DNA of 9,482 bases from Acidimicrobiia bacterium (lineage in GTDB: Bacteria; Actinomycetota; Acidimicrobiia; Acidimicrobiales; Ilumatobacteraceae), in NCBI GenBank assembly GCA_013815505.1, contig JACDGA010000044.1:1-9482 (forward strand), written 5' to 3'. The notes under the pieces were generated by a model. It was given only the letters and a program-made list of their open reading frames with translations. It made no database searches and was not told the origin of the DNA. Every line of letters starts with the position of its first letter. Positions within the stretch are counted from its first letter, which is position 1. This document shows positions 1-6,772 of the stretch, piece by piece. Both the position numbers and the translations under genes were made by a program.

Positions 1-965
1 GTCGCCTTGCCGAGGCGTGTCCGTTGCAGCGTGAGCGCGACGGTGATGAGCACGACGAGCGAGATGACGGCGACGATCAGGTCACGCGGCGTGATCGACA
101 CGGGACCGATCTCCCACGCCGACTGGCTGGCGTAGTCGTTGTATGGGCGGCGACGAGAGCGGAATCGGTGGAGGAAGACGTTCTTGAGCGCGATCGACAG
201 GCCGACCGATATCACCATCAGCGTGACGAGCGAGTACCCACGCCGCCGCAGCACTCCGAACAGCGTGCCGTTGAGGAACAGCCCGAAGAGTCCCCCGATG
301 ATCGTCGTGATGACGGCCGCGAGGATCAGGTGCATCCGTCCGCGGTCGTCGACGAACGGCATGAACCCGAGGAAGCTGATTCCGGTGACGTTGAACAAGA
401 AGGCCACCACGCCGCCGAACGTCACCATCTCGGCATGGGCGAAGTTCGTCAACCGGGTGGTGCCGAATACGAGTGAGAGCCCTACAGATGAGATCGCGAT
501 CAGGAGACCGAACCTCGTTCCGTCGACGAGCCGCTGCGCGAGCTTGTCGACGAACGGCTCGGTCGTGCTGGCGGCCTCACCGGTGTTGAACGTGCGGGCG
601 ATCCGTGACGACGTGAACTGCCCCGACGTGATGACGAGCGACGCCCGCTCCTCCGGGATGTCGACATCGTCAGGCAACGTGTCGCGATCGACGGTGATCT
701 CGTAGTCCCGGCGACCCTGCACGACGAGCTCGGCCAGGCCGTTCTCGTTCGTCTCGGCCGAGGCGACCTCCTCACCGCCTGCCGACACCGTGATGGTGAC
801 GCCAGGGACCGGCGTGTTCTCGCCCTCCAGGCGGTTCTGCACGCGCACGTTGATGGTGCGCTCGTCGTCTTCCTGAGCGTGCGCCGTGCGGGCCGGCGAC
901 ATCACGGAGGCCAGTGCGATCAAGGCAAGCAGCGCCATCGCGACCACTTGCGCGGCTCGCCTCAC
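1..965 (-). CDS. LivH-type branched-chain amino acid ABC transporter permease with secreted N-terminal beta domain (partial, 3' end off left edge)
   Basis: Reading from GTG at 965, the frame stays open for 321 codons to the window edge, so the C-terminus is missing. Residues 1-30 look like a Sec signal peptide: RR near the start, a hydrophobic core (ALLALIALASVM), then a cleavage-type ARTAHA. Residues about 37-128 form a beta-rich domain with the PVPGVTITV...NENGLAEL pattern of carboxypeptidase-regulatory or Ig-like folds. From about 150 the chain is a polytopic permease with the LivH hallmark TRLTNFAHAEMVTFGG (170-185), followed by hydrophobic segments near 213-239, 246-262 and 294-312. In ordinary LivH proteins (about 290-310 residues, family knowledge) the NFAHGE motif sits near residue 40, so this protein carries about 135 extra N-terminal residues. 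The start is set by a strong Shine-Dalgarno five bases upstream. LivH subunits pair with LivM and LivF/LivG to import branched-chain amino acids, or sometimes urea or amides. Substrate is unknown here. Confidence 0.86.
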   Translation of the reverse strand, partial: MRRAAQVVAMALLALIALASVMSPARTAHAQEDDERTINVRVQNRLEGENTPVPGVTITVSAGGEEVASAETNENGLAELVVQGRRDYEITVDRDTLPDDVDIPEERASLVITSGQFTSSRIARTFNTGEAASTTEPFVDKLAQRLVDGTRFGLLIAISSVGLSLVFGTTRLTNFAHAEMVTFGGVVAFLFNVTGISFLGFMPFVDDRGRMHLILAAVITTIIGGLFGLFLNGTLFGVLRRRGYSLVTLMVISVGLSIALKNVFLHRFRSRRRPYNDYASQSAWEIGPVSITPRDLIVAVISLVVLITVALTLQRTRLGKA

Positions 966-970
966 TCGTT

Positions 971-978
971 CCCCTCCC
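971..978 (-). promoter_or_regulatory. Strong Shine-Dalgarno for the LivH-type gene
   Basis: On the minus strand the bases read GGGAGGGG, then a five-base spacer (AACGA) and GTG at 965. This fixes the start. It also contrasts with the leading genes of this window, which lack such a site and appear leaderless. That fits this gene being the second cistron behind ctaA, which ends 29 bases upstream. Confidence 0.75.
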
Positions 979-994
979 ACACGATCGGCACACC

Positions 995-1903
995 TTAGAG
1001 CGCAGGCGTACTCCTGTCGTCCATGACGAGCCAGACGGTGATCCCCCACAGAATCGTCGCCCCCAGCACGTGTCCGCCGACGAGCAGCGGCGGCACGTCG
1101 GCGAAGTACTGCACGTAGCCGATCATCCCCTGCAGCAGAGCGACGACGACCCACGACGACAGGGCACGTGCGGTCGCCGACGAGGCGAGTGCCGGCGACG
1201 CCCGTAGGCGCAATGCGAGTGCGAGCGCGACGGCGACGGCCGACAGCACGGTGAGGCTGTGGATCCGCGCCACGGTCGGGATGGCGAAGTCGAGACGGGT
1301 GACGTCCTCGTCGCCGGCGTGCGGCCCGGCGCCGGTCACGACGGTGCCGGTGACGAGGGCGATCCCTGTGACCGCAGCCAGCACCCAGCGGTGCCGGCGC
1401 AGCCGAGCGATGCCGGGTTCGACGCCATCAGCAGCGCCGGATCTCCGCACGAGCACGACGGCATTGGCGACGAGCGCCATCGACAGGAGGAAGTGGCCTT
1501 GGACCGAGATCGGGTGCAGCTCGACCTTGATCAGCAGTGCGCCGAGGAGGATCTGGGCGATCACGCCCGCCACCAGGCCGTAGGCGAGCCACTCCAGATC
1601 GGCGCGCCGCGGCGTGCGCAGGCGTGCGCCGAGTACGGCGATCGCCACGGCGGCGGCAACGGCTCCCGTGAAGAGGCGGTTGACCTGTTCGATCGCAGCG
1701 TGTCCCGTCGAGACGTCAACGAGGCGCTCGGAGTTGCAGTTCGGCCAGTCGTCGCACCCGAGCCCGCTGCCCGAGAGCCGCACGGCGGCGCCAGTGACGA
1801 CGATCGCGCACAGCAGCACGAGCGCGACCTTCGTGACCTGGTGGTAGCGCTCAGGGGCGAGGGTGCGATCGCGCAGCGAGAGCGACGAGGGCACCATCGA
1901 CAC
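995..1903 (-). CDS. ctaA: Haem A synthase (CtaA/COX15 family)
   Basis: CtaA oxidises the methyl group of haem O to the formyl group of haem A, the cofactor of aa3-type cytochrome oxidase. It is an eight-helix membrane enzyme. From GTG at 1903 the product is 302 aa, the usual family length. Visible hallmarks, numbered from that start: first helix with TGAAVRLSGSGLGC, the loop cysteine pair GCDDWPNC (C50, C56), the E-x-x-[H] segment IEQVNRL (E72), H137 in VQGHFLLSM, the TGAGPHAGD loop, H215 in VARIHSLT and H278 in GGHVLGATILW. N75 occupies the place where many homologues have the first haem-ligand histidine; I recall Asn here in actinobacterial CtaA but could not check. The frame stays open upstream to ATG 1996, but that start would overlap the divergent gene. 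GTG 1903 lies six bases after a -10 box; ATG 1897 is an alternative. The LivH-type gene follows after 29 bp. Confidence 0.93.
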   Translation of the reverse strand: MSMVPSSLSLRDRTLAPERYHQVTKVALVLLCAIVVTGAAVRLSGSGLGCDDWPNCNSERLVDVSTGHAAIEQVNRLFTGAVAAAVAIAVLGARLRTPRRADLEWLAYGLVAGVIAQILLGALLIKVELHPISVQGHFLLSMALVANAVVLVRRSGAADGVEPGIARLRRHRWVLAAVTGIALVTGTVVTGAGPHAGDEDVTRLDFAIPTVARIHSLTVLSAVAVALALALRLRASPALASSATARALSSWVVVALLQGMIGYVQYFADVPPLLVGGHVLGATILWGITVWLVMDDRSTPAL

Positions 1904-1909
1904 CCGGTC

Positions 1910-1915
1910 ACGATA
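1910..1915 (-). promoter_or_regulatory. Putative -10 box for ctaA, leaderless start
   Basis: The minus strand reads TATCGT followed by exactly six bases and GTG at 1903, so transcription would begin at about the G of the start codon. No Shine-Dalgarno is visible and no convincing -35 box is seen. It lies nine bases from the opposing -10 box of the divergent gene. Confidence 0.5.
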
Positions 1916-1924
1916 CGGGGTGCA

Positions 1925-1930
1925 TACAGT
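1925..1930 (+). promoter_or_regulatory. Putative -10 box for the DUF2510 gene, leaderless start
   Basis: TACAGT (TAnnnT form, preceded by TGCA) is followed by six bases and GTG at 1937. The same spacing occurs on the opposite strand for ctaA. No Shine-Dalgarno precedes the GTG. Confidence 0.5.
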
Positions 1931-1936
1931 GCGCGT

Positions 1937-2599
1937 GTGTCCTCGTCGCCCGGCTGGTACCCCGATCCGAGCGGTCGCTTCGAGTTCCGCTACCACAACG
2001 GCGAGCGCTGGACGAGCGACGTCTCGGCCGACGGTGTCCGCTACGTCGACCGCAACCCGCCAGACCGCCCGAAGGGCACGACGGCGTCGCTCGTGCTCGG
2101 CATCGTCGGCATCGCGACGGCGTGGATGCCGGTGTTCTTCGTCATCGCCGTCGTCTGCGGCACGCTCGCCATCGTCCTGGCGACGCGAGTGCGAGGCGGT
2201 GTCGTCGACGAGGCATCGCGCCGGATCCTGCGAGCCGGCCTGTGGTGCGGCATCGCCGCTCTCGCGCTGAGCGTCGTCGGCCTGTGGTTCAGCATCGTGC
2301 TGCAGCGCGCCGTCGAGCGATACCGCAACCCCGAACCGAACACGGCAGACATCACCTCGTGCGTCGCCGAGAGCGGTGACGTCGTGCGGGCGAGCGGGTT
2401 CCTGACGAACGACAGCCCGTCGGCGGCGTCGTTCACGGTGCGCGTCGAGGTCGCCGGCACGACGAGCACGATCCAGACCGGGCGCCTCGAGCCGGGCGCG
2501 ACCGAGGAGTTCACCGTGCGCCGTGACGCGTCGGGGTCAGTGGACTGCCGGGTCGTCAGAGTCGACGGACCGCTGCCACTCGGTGTCGACGTCGACTGA
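1937..2599 (+). CDS. DUF2510-domain membrane protein with C-terminal extracytoplasmic domain
   Basis: The 220-aa product opens with a DUF2510 motif (SPGWYPDPSGRFEFRYHNG, then ERWT), a short tryptophan-rich domain common at the cytoplasmic N-terminus of actinobacterial membrane proteins. Two hydrophobic stretches at about 49-61 and 65-83 form a DUF4190-like hairpin, and a third membrane segment spans about 99-122. Three passes would place the last ~95 residues outside. That part is beta-type (FTVRVEVAGTTSTIQTGRLEPG), reminiscent of FxLYD-like domains, and holds two cysteines (C142, C204) that could form a disulfide. Function is unknown. The GTG start is chosen because SSSPGWYP is the usual beginning of such proteins and the -10 box lies six bases upstream; the frame is open far upstream but only as antisense of ctaA. 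The 3' end overlaps the convergent exporter gene by 63 bp. Confidence 0.85.
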   Translation: MSSSPGWYPDPSGRFEFRYHNGERWTSDVSADGVRYVDRNPPDRPKGTTASLVLGIVGIATAWMPVFFVIAVVCGTLAIVLATRVRGGVVDEASRRILRAGLWCGIAALALSVVGLWFSIVLQRAVERYRNPEPNTADITSCVAESGDVVRASGFLTNDSPSAASFTVRVEVAGTTSTIQTGRLEPGATEEFTVRRDASGSVDCRVVRVDGPLPLGVDVD

Positions 2600-4417
2600 A
2601 CCCGAATCCGGCGCACCGTCTGTCGCGGTCGCCGCCACCCACGCCTCGTAGAGCCGGCCGTAGACACCGTCCTCGTCACGCAGCAGCTCGGCGTGCGTCC
2701 CGTCCTGCACGACCCTTCCGGCATCGACGACCAGCACACGATCGGCCCGAGCGGCCGTCGACAACCGGTGAGCGATGGAGATCGTCGTCCTCCCCCGCGC
2801 GAGGTGATCGAGGGCACGCGACGTGCGCACCTCTGTCAGGGCGTCCACCGACGAGGTCGCCTCATCGAGCACCAGCACGTCGCTGCCGGCGAGATCGGCC
2901 CGCAGCAGGGCGACGAGCTGGCGCTCGCCGGCCGACAGCTGCTCGCCACGCTCACCGACTCGTGTGTCGATCCCGTCGGGCAGCGACGCGACCCAATCGT
3001 CGAGGTCGAGGCGGCGGATCACGGCGTCGATGTCGTCGAGCGACGAGCCCGGTCGAGCGAAGCCGACGTTGATGGCGATCGACTCGTCGAACAGGAACGG
3101 CTCCTGCCCGACGACGACGAGCCGGGTGCGCAACTCGTCGTTGTCGACGAGCGGCAGCGGGACGCCTCCGAGGCGGATCTCGCCCTCCGTTGGATCGGCG
3201 AAGCGTGCGACGAGCCGCCCGAGCGTCGTCTTGCCCGAACCCGTCGCGCCGACAAGCGCGACGTGCTGGCCGGCCGGGATGTGCACGGAGACGTCGCGCA
3301 GCACGGGCTGTTCGAGCACGTCCTCACCACGGGCCGGGTAGGCGAACGTCACGTCGGCGATGTCGAGCGCGAGCGCACCCTCCGGTAGCGGCACTGGATC
3401 GGCAGGGGGCGGTGGACCCACGGGTACGTCGAGGATGCCGATGATGCGCCGCAGGCCTGCGACGGCGGTCTGGGTCTGCTCGAGCACTTCGGTGAACTCT
3501 GCGACAGGTTCGAGGAAGCGATACGTGAGGAACACGAAGCCGACCATCGCCCCGGCCGTCACCCCGCTCCCCGGACCGCGTGCGACACCGACTCCCACCA
3601 CGGCGGCGACCGTCAGCGCCGAGAACACCTCCCCGCTCGGGAACAAGAAGGCGCCGATCACCCCGGTGCGCACGTTCGCCCGTCGCCGCTCCTTCACGAG
3701 GCCCTTCGTCGTCGTGGCGATCGACGGCCCGGCGCCGTAGGCGCGCACGGTCTCGGCACCCGAGACGAGCTCGGACACGCCGGCGAGCATGTCGGAGTTG
3801 CGCTCTCGTGCCTCGCCGTACGCCTCGACGAGGCGGCGTTGCACGAGCCGCAACACGATGACGAGCGGCGCCGCGACTGCGAACGCGACCAACGCCAGCA
3901 CCCAGTCGTAGGCGATCATCACGCCGGCCACCACGACGATGAGCGTCCCGTTGATGAGCCAGGCGAGACCTCCCCACGCGAAGAACTGCGTCAGCGTCTC
4001 GATGTCGCTCGTGACACGCGAGACGAGTGCACCGCGGTGCTCCTCGCTGTGGTCGTGCAGGCTCAGCTGGTGGATGTGGCGGATGAGACGCCCACGCAGG
4101 TCGTACAGCGCCTGCTCGGAACGCGTGCCGAGGCGAACCATTGCCTGGCGCTGCGCGACGCCGGCGATGGCGATCGCTGCCACGGCGATCGCGGCGAACG
4201 TCCCGACAAGCCCCATCCGGACGTCGCCCTGGCCGATGATCGCCTTGTCGATGATCTGCTGCACGAGGATCGGCACGACGACGCGGCCTCCGGCACCGAT
4301 CGCGGCGAGCAGCCAGGTGACGGCGAGTCCGTCGCGCAGGATGGGCGCCGCCTCCAGCCCACGGCCGATCGTCCGCGTCGCGGTCAGGGTCGCCGGCGTC
4401 GAGAAGCGGGCCGTCAC
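2537..4417 (-). CDS. ABC exporter half-transporter, catalytically canonical partner (permease fused to ATPase)
   Basis: The 626-aa product has an exporter-type membrane domain (helices from about 30 to 325) fused to an ATPase domain. ATPase motifs: A-loop tyrosine Y360, Walker A GATGSGKT (390-397), Q-loop Q438, the VGERG X-loop (487-491), signature LSAGE (494-498) in place of LSGGQ, Walker B VLVLDEA with catalytic E519, D-loop SSVDALTE, and H-loop H550 in IAHRLST. It thus keeps the catalytic Glu and His but has an altered signature, the mirror image of its neighbour. It is probably the second half of a heterodimeric multidrug- or lipid-type exporter like TM287/288 or BmrCD. The start GTG overlaps the stop of the upstream half by four bases (GTGA), so translation is likely coupled. 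The last ~20 codons, an acidic Ser/Asp-rich tail, overlap the convergent DUF2510 gene. Substrate cannot be told from sequence. Confidence 0.93.
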   Translation of the reverse strand: MTARFSTPATLTATRTIGRGLEAAPILRDGLAVTWLLAAIGAGGRVVVPILVQQIIDKAIIGQGDVRMGLVGTFAAIAVAAIAIAGVAQRQAMVRLGTRSEQALYDLRGRLIRHIHQLSLHDHSEEHRGALVSRVTSDIETLTQFFAWGGLAWLINGTLIVVVAGVMIAYDWVLALVAFAVAAPLVIVLRLVQRRLVEAYGEARERNSDMLAGVSELVSGAETVRAYGAGPSIATTTKGLVKERRRANVRTGVIGAFLFPSGEVFSALTVAAVVGVGVARGPGSGVTAGAMVGFVFLTYRFLEPVAEFTEVLEQTQTAVAGLRRIIGILDVPVGPPPPADPVPLPEGALALDIADVTFAYPARGEDVLEQPVLRDVSVHIPAGQHVALVGATGSGKTTLGRLVARFADPTEGEIRLGGVPLPLVDNDELRTRLVVVGQEPFLFDESIAINVGFARPGSSLDDIDAVIRRLDLDDWVASLPDGIDTRVGERGEQLSAGERQLVALLRADLAGSDVLVLDEATSSVDALTEVRTSRALDHLARGRTTISIAHRLSTAARADRVLVVDAGRVVQDGTHAELLRDEDGVYGRLYEAWVAATATDGAPDSGSVDVDTEWQRSVDSDDPAVH

Positions 4418-6168
4418 GCCGGTTCCTCCACGCGCTCGCGGTCAGCCTCGAACGCCTCGACGAGGCCCCGGTACTCCGGCTGCGTGCGCATCAGCTCGCC
4501 GTGCGTGCCGTGCGCCGCGATCGTGCCACCGGTGAGGAACACGACCTCGTCGGCGAGCGCGATCGTCGACGGACGCGATGCCACCATCAACACCGTCATA
4601 CCGCCGAGTGCATCTCGCAGGTTGGCGAGCACCGTCGACTCCGTCGCCGGATCAAGGGCGGACGTCACGTCGTCGAGGACGAGCAGCGCCGGCCTGCGCA
4701 CGATCGCCCTCGCCAGCGCGACGCGCTGACGCTGGCCTCCGCTCAGACTGACGCCGCGCTCGCCGACCACGGTGTCGAGGCCGTCGGGGAGACGTCGCGC
4801 GAAGTCGTCGGCGGCTGCCAGCGACAGCGCATGCCACAGCTCCTCATCGGACAACGACAAGCCGAGCGAGAGGTTGTGGCGCAACGTGCCGGAGAAGAGA
4901 AACGCCTCCTGGAACACGATCAGCACGTCGTCGGGATCGACCTCGACCACACCATGACGGGGCGCGACGAGTCCGACGGACAGCTCGGCAAGGGTCGTCT
5001 TGCCGGCCCCGGTGGCACCGACCACGGCAACGAATCGGCTGCGCCCGACGGAGATCGTCGCAGCGTGCAGCACCGGTGTGTCGGTGAAGCCGAACTCGAC
5101 GTCGACGAGCGAGAGGGCAATGTCCGCGCCCGGTGCCGCGATCGCGTCGACGGGGTCGGCGACGATCGGCTCGTCGACCACGTCACGGACGCGCTGCCAA
5201 CCAGCCGCCGAGTGCGGCAGCTCGGCGAGCGCGTAGCCAATGATCCGCAACGGGAAGACGAGCAGCGAGAACAGGAAGACGACGCTCGACAGCTCACCGA
5301 CCGTCACCGCGCCGGCCTGGAGGCGCATCGCGCCGACGGACACCAGTGCGACGGTCGCCAACGAAGGGATGACCTCGAGCAACGTCTCGAACAGCGCCCT
5401 GATCCTGATCGCCTTCACGCGTGCGTCTCGCAACGATCCTGCGACCGTCGCCAGCCGCTCGCTCTCGCGTCGCTCGGCGCCGAACGCCTTGACGAGCTGC
5501 ACGCCCTCGAAGCTCTCGTGCACCCACGCCGAGAACCGTCCGAGGTGGTCCTGGGCCTCGTCGTAGTGGTGGGCGACCTTGCGCTCGTACACGAGGTTGA
5601 CAGCGAACAGCACGGGGAACACGGCCACCGCCACGAGTCCCAGCACCGGATCGACGACGATCAGCCAGATGCCGCTCACGGCGAGCAGCACGACGGTGCC
5701 GATCGCGAACGGCACCGGCGCCAGCACCGCAACCGCAGCGTCGACGTCGACGCCGGCGCGGGCGACGAGGTCGCCGTCGGCGCGACGAGCGTGCCACGGC
5801 AGCGGCTGCACGACGAGACGGTCGACGACGTCGGTGCTCAGCGTCTCGGAGACGAGGAACACGCCCATCGTCGCCCACACACGGCGGACGACGACGGCCG
5901 CCGCCCGCATCACTCCGACGGCGACGACGAGGCTCAGGGCGGCGATGGTCGTGCCACCGGCGACGTCACCGTCCTCGAACCGGGGGACGATCACTCTGTC
6001 GACGACTCGGCGTAGCACCGCACTCGACGCCACCGTGCACAGCGCGAACAACGACGCACCGGCGACGGCGATCGTGAACTGGCGTGGGTGCAGGCGCATC
6101 ATCGTGCGCACCAGCGCGACGCCGGCGCGCAGCCGTGTGAGGCGTCCTGCGTCCTCGTCGATGGGCAT
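4414..6168 (-). CDS. ABC exporter half-transporter, degenerate-site partner (permease fused to ATPase)
   Basis: The 584-aa product has a six-helix exporter domain (hydrophobic segments between about 30 and 315) and an ATPase domain. Motifs: Walker A GATGAGKT (384-391), Q-loop Q420, X-loop VGERG (468-472), canonical signature LSGGQ (475-479), and Walker B ALLVLDD, where the catalytic Glu position holds D500. The H-loop reads MVASRPST, with S531 in place of the switch histidine. The Glu-to-Asp and missing His are the usual marks of the degenerate half of heterodimeric exporters (known for TM287), which still supply a good signature motif to the partner. It is first in a two-gene operon, overlapping the next gene by four bases. 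ATG 6168 lies six bases after a TAGAAC -10-like box, suggesting a leaderless message. The substrate is unknown; the general fold suggests drug, lipid or peptide export. Confidence 0.93.
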   Translation of the reverse strand: MPIDEDAGRLTRLRAGVALVRTMMRLHPRQFTIAVAGASLFALCTVASSAVLRRVVDRVIVPRFEDGDVAGGTTIAALSLVVAVGVMRAAAVVVRRVWATMGVFLVSETLSTDVVDRLVVQPLPWHARRADGDLVARAGVDVDAAVAVLAPVPFAIGTVVLLAVSGIWLIVVDPVLGLVAVAVFPVLFAVNLVYERKVAHHYDEAQDHLGRFSAWVHESFEGVQLVKAFGAERRESERLATVAGSLRDARVKAIRIRALFETLLEVIPSLATVALVSVGAMRLQAGAVTVGELSSVVFLFSLLVFPLRIIGYALAELPHSAAGWQRVRDVVDEPIVADPVDAIAAPGADIALSLVDVEFGFTDTPVLHAATISVGRSRFVAVVGATGAGKTTLAELSVGLVAPRHGVVEVDPDDVLIVFQEAFLFSGTLRHNLSLGLSLSDEELWHALSLAAADDFARRLPDGLDTVVGERGVSLSGGQRQRVALARAIVRRPALLVLDDVTSALDPATESTVLANLRDALGGMTVLMVASRPSTIALADEVVFLTGGTIAAHGTHGELMRTQPEYRGLVEAFEADRERVEEPA

Positions 6169-6174
6169 CGTCCC

Positions 6175-6180
6175 GTTCTA
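6175..6180 (-). promoter_or_regulatory. Putative -10 box for the ABC exporter operon
   Basis: The minus strand reads TAGAAC, then six bases and ATG at 6168, the same spacing as at the other divergent starts of this window. The final base is C rather than T, so the match is weaker. No clear Shine-Dalgarno or -35 box is seen. Confidence 0.38.
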
Positions 6181-6192
6181 CCAGCGAGCCTC

Positions 6193-6198
6193 TAACGT
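6193..6198 (+). promoter_or_regulatory. Putative -10 box for the small membrane protein gene, leaderless start
   Basis: TAACGT is followed by six bases (GACGCC) and GTG at 6205. It lies 12 bases from the opposing exporter -10 box, giving a back-to-back promoter pair within a 36-base gap. Confidence 0.5.
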
Positions 6199-6204
6199 GA
6201 CGCC

Positions 6205-6762
6205 GTGCTCGCAACCGATGAGGAACGCGCTGCAGCGGCGCCGTCGTCTCGGGGCAGGTGGTGGCGGCGCGCGCTCCTGGTGGTCGGTGGCGTCGCGTTC
6301 GCCGCATTCTGGACCTACGCCCTGTTCTTCGCCTCAAAGGAGGCTCGCAACCGGATCGGCGACGATGAGTGGGCTCAGCGTGCCGAGGGGATCTGTGCCG
6401 AGATGGACGCCGAGCGACTGCAGCTCGCCGACTACCGGCGCATCGACGACGAAGTGACGCTGCTCGCCGAGCGCGCCGATACGGCCGACAGGGCGACCGA
6501 CCTGCTGGAAGGCGCCCTCGACGACATCACCGCCGTCACGCCGAGCGACGACAAGGGCATCGCCCTCGTGCCGATGTGGGAGGACGAGTACCGCCAGTTC
6601 CTCACCGATCGCCGCGCCTACGCCGAGCGACTGCGCGAGGGGGACGACGACCCGTTCACGGAGACCGCCGTAGACGGTCTCCCGGTGAGCGACCGGCTGC
6701 GCGTGTTCGCCAACGACAACCGCATGCCCAGCTGCGCCCCTCCCAACGACCTCTCGCAGTGA
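6205..6762 (+). CDS. Small single-pass membrane protein of unknown function with acidic helical ectodomain
   Basis: I do not recognise a named family. The 185-aa product has a short charged N-terminus, a basic stretch (RGRWWRR) and one membrane helix at about 23-43. The basic residues before the helix favour a cytoplasmic N-terminus. The remaining ~140 residues are therefore probably outside the membrane. They are acidic, mostly helical by composition (EWAQRAEGICAEMDAERLQL, then repeated Asp/Glu/Arg/Ala heptad-like stretches), and include two cysteines, C64 and C177, that could pair. GTG 6205 is chosen because it follows the -10 box by six bases and includes the full N-terminus; no Shine-Dalgarno is present. 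It is transcribed away from the ABC exporter and converges on the acyltransferase with ten bases between stops. Codon use and GC match its neighbours. Confidence 0.82.
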   Translation: MLATDEERAAAAPSSRGRWWRRALLVVGGVAFAAFWTYALFFASKEARNRIGDDEWAQRAEGICAEMDAERLQLADYRRIDDEVTLLAERADTADRATDLLEGALDDITAVTPSDDKGIALVPMWEDEYRQFLTDRRAYAERLREGDDDPFTETAVDGLPVSDRLRVFANDNRMPSCAPPNDLSQ

Positions 6763-6772
6763 CGAGACGCGG

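Noticed and set aside
24..705. Two overlapping plus-strand open frames at the left end (150 and 188 codons)
   Set aside because: Both are antisense to the LivH-type permease, whose frame is unbroken from a strong Shine-Dalgarno and carries a family motif.
1259..1936. Upstream extension of the DUF2510 gene frame
   Set aside because: The extension is antisense to ctaA, is rich in His, Asp and Arg without any domain, and DUF2510 proteins normally begin at the SPGWYPDP motif.
4501..6015. 504-codon open frame on the plus strand opposite the first exporter half
   Set aside because: Its product is a low-complexity run of Asp, Arg, His, Glu and Gln with no domain. The opposite strand codes a full ABC protein with every motif in place, and long antisense frames are expected at this GC content.
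6752..6767. Small hairpin (TCTCG, six-base loop, CGAGA) across the stop of the small membrane protein gene
   Set aside because: A five-base stem with no T-run is too weak to call a terminator. With only ten bases between the convergent stops, a terminator may be absent.
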